64,000 nt of DNA from Levilinea sp. (GTDB lineage: Bacteria > Chloroflexota > Anaerolineae > Anaerolineales > Anaerolineaceae): contig JARKPO010000053.1 of NCBI GenBank assembly GCA_029975215.1, positions 1 to 64,000 of the forward strand, read 5' to 3'. Made by a program: the position numbers and the translations under genes. Positions 60,510 to 64,000 of this stretch are shown here, piece by piece (the first letter of the stretch is position 1; every line of letters starts with the position of its first letter). Below the pieces are notes generated by a model that was not told the DNA's origin, made no database searches, and saw nothing but the letters and a program-made list of their open reading frames with translations.

Positions 60510-60603
60510 CCTGTTTTCAATGCCTCACACCTTTCTAAAGTTAATCCATTTATACAACGCTCCTTAACCCCGAGTCAAGTCGCGCGTATATCCGAAAAAA
60601 GGC

Positions 60604-60632
60604 TTGCCGGAATTCCTCAAATTGAGTACTAT
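60604..60632 (+). promoter_or_regulatory. Putative promoter of the amidase-LDT operon, giving a leaderless mRNA
   Basis: TTGCCG (60604-60609), 17-base spacer, TACTAT (60627-60632). The expected transcription start (about 60639-60640) falls on the ATG at 60640, which has no ribosome-binding site. Confidence 0.5.
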
Positions 60633-60639
60633 CATCAGT

Positions 60640-61452
60640 ATGAATAATTCGATTCCTTCCCGCCCCGCCTCGCGTCCCGCCCGCACAGCCCCCTACAGCG
60701 CTTTAAACGCGCTGCAATCGGTGCTGACGGTCGCCTTCATCATGGCCACGCTGCTCACCATGTGGACGCCTAGCAACCTTTTTTCCGATCAACTCCTCAA
60801 TGAAATGCTTCTGGCCGTGCAAAGCGGCGGCTTCACCCCCACTCCCAGCGCCCCGCTCAATACCCTCACCCCCTCCTCCCGTCCCCGCATCGGCATTGTT
60901 GCCGGCCACTGGGGCAACGACGTGGGCGCAGTGTGTGATGATGGCCTGACAGAATTGGATGTCAACCTGAAAATCGCCACCTACGTGCGCGACTACCTGA
61001 TTCAGGCAGGCTATGACGTGGACTTGTTCAAAGAACGCGATCCCAAGCTGGTGCAATACCGCGCCGCCGCGTTGGTGTCCATTCACAATGACTCTTGTGT
61101 GTACGTTAACGATGAAGCCACGGGCTTCAAAGTGGCTGCAGCCATGTACTCCGCCTACCCCGAAAAAGCCAAGCGTCTGGAAAGCTGCCTCGTCCAGCGT
61201 TATCAGGCCCTCACCAACCTCAAGTTTCACGTCAACACCATCACCAATGACATGACGGAATACCACATGTTTAATGAAATCCACACGGACACCACCGCCG
61301 CCATCATTGAAACTGGTTTCCTCAACCTGGATCGAGAAATCCTCACCCAACAGCCGGAGCTAGTGGCGCGCGGTGTGGCGAATGGGATCATCTGCTACGT
61401 GAACAACGAAACCTTAGACACGCCCAATGAAGAGGAAACCCCCGCCCCATGA
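60640..61452 (+). CDS. N-acetylmuramoyl-L-alanine amidase (Amidase_3 type)
   Basis: 270 aa. N-terminal TM anchor (about 30-48), Thr/Pro-rich linker, then the catalytic domain: GIVAGHWGND (first zinc His), LTELDVNLKIA (Glu), ALVSIHNDS (second His) and AAIIETGFLN (catalytic Glu). Compared with the usual family the loop between His2 and the last Glu carries extra Cys residues. It cleaves the lactyl-alanine bond of peptidoglycan at the cell surface. ATGA overlap with the next gene. Confidence 0.87.
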   Translation: MNNSIPSRPASRPARTAPYSALNALQSVLTVAFIMATLLTMWTPSNLFSDQLLNEMLLAVQSGGFTPTPSAPLNTLTPSSRPRIGIVAGHWGNDVGAVCDDGLTELDVNLKIATYVRDYLIQAGYDVDLFKERDPKLVQYRAAALVSIHNDSCVYVNDEATGFKVAAAMYSAYPEKAKRLESCLVQRYQALTNLKFHVNTITNDMTEYHMFNEIHTDTTAAIIETGFLNLDREILTQQPELVARGVANGIICYVNNETLDTPNEEETPAP

Positions 61453-62564
61453 ACCAGGCTGTTGAGCCAGCCGCCCTACAGGCGCTGCATCAAGCCCGCC
61501 AGGCTCTTTCCCATCGCGACAGCGCGTCGGCGCACCGCTGGGCCGAAGAAGCCGCTCGCCTGGCCCCTCACCTGGAAGAACCCTGGCTCATCTTAGCGGC
61601 AGTGGCCGCCCCTCAAGATAGCATCGAATTTCTCAAGCGTGCGCTGGAGGTAAACCCCACCAGCCAACGCGCGCGCAAAGGCATGCATTGGGCCGTCCGC
61701 CGTCAACGCGAAGCCCAAAGCAAGCTTACCCCGCCCGCGCCCGACCCCGCTGCCACCCGTCAGGTCAACGTCACTGCCCGCCCCAGCGCGCCGGTCATGT
61801 CCCCCGACCGCACTTCGCCTGTGGCCGTGCGCCGCGGTTCCGCCCCGCCCCCGCGCCAAAAAGCCAACCCTTTGCTGGCCGCTGCTCCCTGGCTTGCGGC
61901 TGTGATCTTCCTCTGTTTGGCAGGTTTCACCTGGCTGGTCTGGAACAATCAATGGGTGGTTCTGGCGGGAAATCACGATGCACTCCGCGATATTCCCCTG
62001 CTGAAGCCCACCCTCACCGCCACCAACACGCCCACCCCCACAGCCACCTTCACCGCCACAGCCACCCCCCTGCCCACCCGCACACCCAAACCCACCCGCA
62101 CGCCCACGCGCAAACCCACCCGCACCCCCACTTCGCCGCCCATTGAAGTACTGCCCACCGAAGCGGTCTATGAGGAAGAACCCGCCTACGAGCCGCCGCC
62201 GGTCAGCTTTGAGGGGCGCTGGATGGATGTCAACCTCACCACCCAAACCCTGACTGCCTACGAAGGGGACGCGGCTGTCAACACCTTTATCGTCTCCACC
62301 GGCACCTGGGAACACCCCACCATCACCGGGCAATATGCCGTTTATGTCAAATACCGCTACGCGGATATGTCGGGCCCGGGTTACTACCTCCCTAACGTGC
62401 CCTATGTCATGTATTTTTACCAAGGATACGGCCTGCACGGCACCTACTGGCATAACAATTTCGGCGTGCCCATGAGCCACGGCTGTGTGAACCTGCAAAC
62501 GGATGACGCTGGTTGGCTCTTTGACTGGGCCTCTGTGGGAACAACGGTGAACGTTCATTACTGA
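61449..62564 (+). CDS. L,D-transpeptidase (YkuD) with cytosolic TPR-like N-terminus
   Basis: 371 aa. Cytosolic helical repeats (1-85; LHQARQALSHRDSASAHRWAEEAARLAP looks TPR-like), TM near 142-163, a Thr/Pro-rich wall-spanning linker (about 185-235), and a YkuD domain with HGTYWHNNFGVPMSHGCVNL, where the Cys is the nucleophile. It forms 3-3 cross-links or attaches proteins to peptidoglycan. Coupled on both sides (ATGA with the amidase, TGATG with the second LDT). Confidence 0.9.
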   Translation: MNQAVEPAALQALHQARQALSHRDSASAHRWAEEAARLAPHLEEPWLILAAVAAPQDSIEFLKRALEVNPTSQRARKGMHWAVRRQREAQSKLTPPAPDPAATRQVNVTARPSAPVMSPDRTSPVAVRRGSAPPPRQKANPLLAAAPWLAAVIFLCLAGFTWLVWNNQWVVLAGNHDALRDIPLLKPTLTATNTPTPTATFTATATPLPTRTPKPTRTPTRKPTRTPTSPPIEVLPTEAVYEEEPAYEPPPVSFEGRWMDVNLTTQTLTAYEGDAAVNTFIVSTGTWEHPTITGQYAVYVKYRYADMSGPGYYLPNVPYVMYFYQGYGLHGTYWHNNFGVPMSHGCVNLQTDDAGWLFDWASVGTTVNVHY

Positions 62565-63628
62565 TGGATACGCTCTACCCCTCAGATCTGAAACGCTATT
62601 CCCGTCGGGAATTTATCCGCCTGGCTGCTCGATCCCTGGCAGGCTTCTTTATGCTGCCTCTGCTGGAAGCCCCCACCCCCCAGGCCGCTTTTTTGGACCC
62701 TACCCAGGAGCGCCAGGGACGCATCCTCAACAATCAGGCCTCGCTGTACGCCAGTCCATCTTTTTCCAGCACCTTCATTAAGGTCTTCCACTTCGACCGC
62801 ATTGTGCCCATCACCGCCATCACCATCGGCGACAAGGAACCGGCCTACAACCGCATCTGGTACCAAATTAATAATGAAGGTTGGGTGCATTCCGGCAGCG
62901 TGCAGCCTGTCGAAATCAGCCCCGTGTCGCCCCTGCGCAAAATTCCGGAAAAAGGTTTTCTGGGCGAGATCTGCGTGCCCTACACCGACGCCGTGTGGCA
63001 TTACCGCCGTCCCACCTCCATCGCCTACCGCTTTTATTACTCCACCACGCATTGGGTCACCGGCGTCAGCGTGGACAGCCGCGATCAGGTCTGGTATCAC
63101 GTGCCGGATGATAAATGGGGCTACACCTATTATGTCGACGCCCGCCACCTGCGGCCGCTCTCTGCCGAACAGCTTTCACCGCTCTCACCCCACGTACCCC
63201 CCGAAGAAAAACGCATTGAGGTTCACCTGGACGAACAGGTGCTCATCGCCTACGAGGGCGGGAAGGCCGTATTCATGTCGCGAACAGCCACCGGCGCGCG
63301 CTTTCGCGACGGCGATTTCACCACCCGCAAGGGCCGCTACATCACCAACCGCAAGCGCCCCTCGCGCCACATGGCTGCCGGGGATGCCGCTGCCCCCAAC
63401 AGTTACGATTTGCCCGGCGTCCCCTGGGTGTCGTATCTAACCAAGTCGGGCGTCGCCATTCACGGCACCTTCTGGCATAACGATTTTGGCAAACCGCGCA
63501 GCCACGGATGCATCAACGTCTCGTCCCGCGCCTCCCATTGGATTTACCGCTGGACGATGCCCGAAGTTCCCAAGGGCGAGCAGACCTGGGCCGCCGAAGA
63601 CGGTACCGCCGTGGATGTGATGGATTAG
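62564..63628 (+). CDS. L,D-transpeptidase (YkuD) with Tat-like signal and SH3-like domains
   Basis: 354 aa. The N-terminus YSRREFIRLAARSLAGFFMLPLL is a twin-arginine (SRREFIRLA) signal. Residues about 50-205 form SH3-like wall-binding repeats (GRILNNQASLYASPS, WYQINNEGWVHSGSV, WYHVPDDKWGYTYYVDARHL). YkuD domain 215-350 with IHGTFWHNDFGKPRSHGCINVS. Export in folded form by Tat would be unusual for this family. Last gene of the amidase-LDT-LDT operon. Confidence 0.9.
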   Translation: MDTLYPSDLKRYSRREFIRLAARSLAGFFMLPLLEAPTPQAAFLDPTQERQGRILNNQASLYASPSFSSTFIKVFHFDRIVPITAITIGDKEPAYNRIWYQINNEGWVHSGSVQPVEISPVSPLRKIPEKGFLGEICVPYTDAVWHYRRPTSIAYRFYYSTTHWVTGVSVDSRDQVWYHVPDDKWGYTYYVDARHLRPLSAEQLSPLSPHVPPEEKRIEVHLDEQVLIAYEGGKAVFMSRTATGARFRDGDFTTRKGRYITNRKRPSRHMAAGDAAAPNSYDLPGVPWVSYLTKSGVAIHGTFWHNDFGKPRSHGCINVSSRASHWIYRWTMPEVPKGEQTWAAEDGTAVDVMD

Positions 63629-63690
63629 TCCCCCACCGGCCGCCGTCATCTTGGCGCCCTTCGTTTCTTCGCGGTAAAAACGTGTCTTTG

Positions 63691-63717
63691 AACCGCAAAG
63701 GCGCAAAGAACGCAAAG
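63691..63717 (+). repeat. Short triple CGCAAAG repeat
   Basis: Three CGCAAAG units spaced 9 bases apart (from about 63694, 63703 and 63711), preceded by a partly inverted copy at 63661-63677. Such blocks occur as dispersed intergenic repeats in several bacterial genomes. The remainder of the 235-base gap holds only the promoter of the last gene. Confidence 0.4.
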
Positions 63718-63815
63718 GTAGATTGGTGCATCCCGCTTCATCCAACAGGCAGGACGGCCCCCTCCCCGCATCTCATCACCTGGCCCCATTCCAACGAAAA
63801 GTTAATACAATTCTT

Positions 63816-63845
63816 TTGAAAACCTACCACGGCTCGCAGTATAAT
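63816..63845 (+). promoter_or_regulatory. Putative promoter of the right-edge gene
   Basis: TTGAAA (63816-63821), 18-base spacer, TATAAT (63840-63845). The predicted start near 63852 immediately precedes AAGGAGAG, the ribosome-binding site of the gene at 63864. Confidence 0.6.
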
Positions 63846-63863
63846 AACCCCAAGGAGAGTACC

Positions 63864-64000
63864 ATGCCGCGACCTATGTTTGCTGGCCTCATTGTGGATG
63901 AGTACGATCAGCCCGTCGAAGTCACCTACGTCGGCGCCGAGCCGTGCTACGTGGTCAATGATGCTGGTTTTCGCCGCCATATCCCCTCCGAGCAGGTGGA
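63864..64000 (+). CDS. Conserved hypothetical protein, 5' part only
   Basis: The frame opens MPRPMFAGLIVDEYDQPVE and continues through YVGAEPCYVVNDAGFRRHIPSEQV to the window edge, so only about 45 residues are seen. AAGGAGAG and a good promoter lie upstream. No signal peptide or TM appears in the visible part. I do not recognise the family; the short beta-rich opening is compatible with a small cytosolic protein. Confidence 0.75.
   Translation, partial: MPRPMFAGLIVDEYDQPVEVTYVGAEPCYVVNDAGFRRHIPSEQV

Noticed and set aside
61973..62158. Valine/glycine repeat frame opposite the Thr/Pro linker of the first L,D-transpeptidase
   Set aside because: It is the antisense reading of a low-complexity Thr-Pro linker and has no independent signals.

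Overview
The window looks like a chromosomal segment of a high-GC, probably aerobic or facultative bacterium, most likely a member of the Chloroflexota (Anaerolineae-like). This placement is inferred from gene content, not from a marker tree. The supporting content is a caa3-type oxidase cluster with a CtaA-CtaB fusion, a MoeA-periplasmic-binding-protein fusion, a long two-domain ThyX-like protein, a T-box-controlled trpS, PstA/DarA-like nucleotide receptors, paired L,D-transpeptidases, and no outer-membrane biogenesis genes. I see no rRNA, tRNA, CRISPR array, phage or transposase gene.

Layout. 1-384: paired GTAG-headed REP-like hairpins. 385-1074: a cytidylate-kinase-like protein. 1090-8987 (minus): an oxidase operon, transcribed as receiver-like/CoxB, CoxA, CoxD-like subunit IV, CoxC, SCO, a cupredoxin-like membrane protein, SURF1 and CtaA-CtaB. 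It follows a NarX/NarL-type two-component pair (9151-11498) and a small cytochrome c lipoprotein. 12113-13362: a MITE-like element, an Rrf2-type regulator without cysteines, and a decayed gene tail. 13363-19162 (minus): peroxiredoxin, two MoeA proteins (one carrying a PBP domain), a UbiA-like prenyltransferase and proline dehydrogenase. 19417-21845 (plus): a complete polar amino acid ABC importer.

22042-30947: metallo-hydrolase, PlsY, a JAMM peptidase-like protein, two polytopic membrane proteins, GyrB, a malate/lactate dehydrogenase-family protein and a GH13 glucosidase. 31038-40034: a translation and RNA-maturation operon (nusA-ylxR-infB-rbfA-nrnA-truB-ribF-thyX) behind its own promoter and a leader hairpin. 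40061-42986: a consensus promoter and a T-box leader with a Trp specifier codon, controlling trpS and a TrpB2-type tryptophan synthase beta chain.

42987-64000: a four-GAF membrane histidine kinase with a FIST-domain partner, a large methyltransferase-like zinc-ribbon protein of unknown role, a class II aldolase, a class A penicillin-binding protein with a repeated cytosolic motif, an MGH1/GH63-like glycosidase followed by two tandem PstA/DarA-like receptors, two small membrane proteins, AMMECR1 and a flavin reductase, an amidase-LDT-LDT cell-wall operon, and the start of an unknown gene at the right edge.

Two things stand out at window scale. Codon style on the plus strand changes sharply near 21.4 kb, inside the ABC ATPase gene: NNG codons such as CCG, ACG, GCG and GGG to the left, CCC, ACC, GCC and GGC to the right. 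This is either a change in replication-strand skew or a join between two genomes. In addition, several genes have a -10 box about 10 bases before the start codon and no Shine-Dalgarno sequence, which suggests leaderless transcripts.
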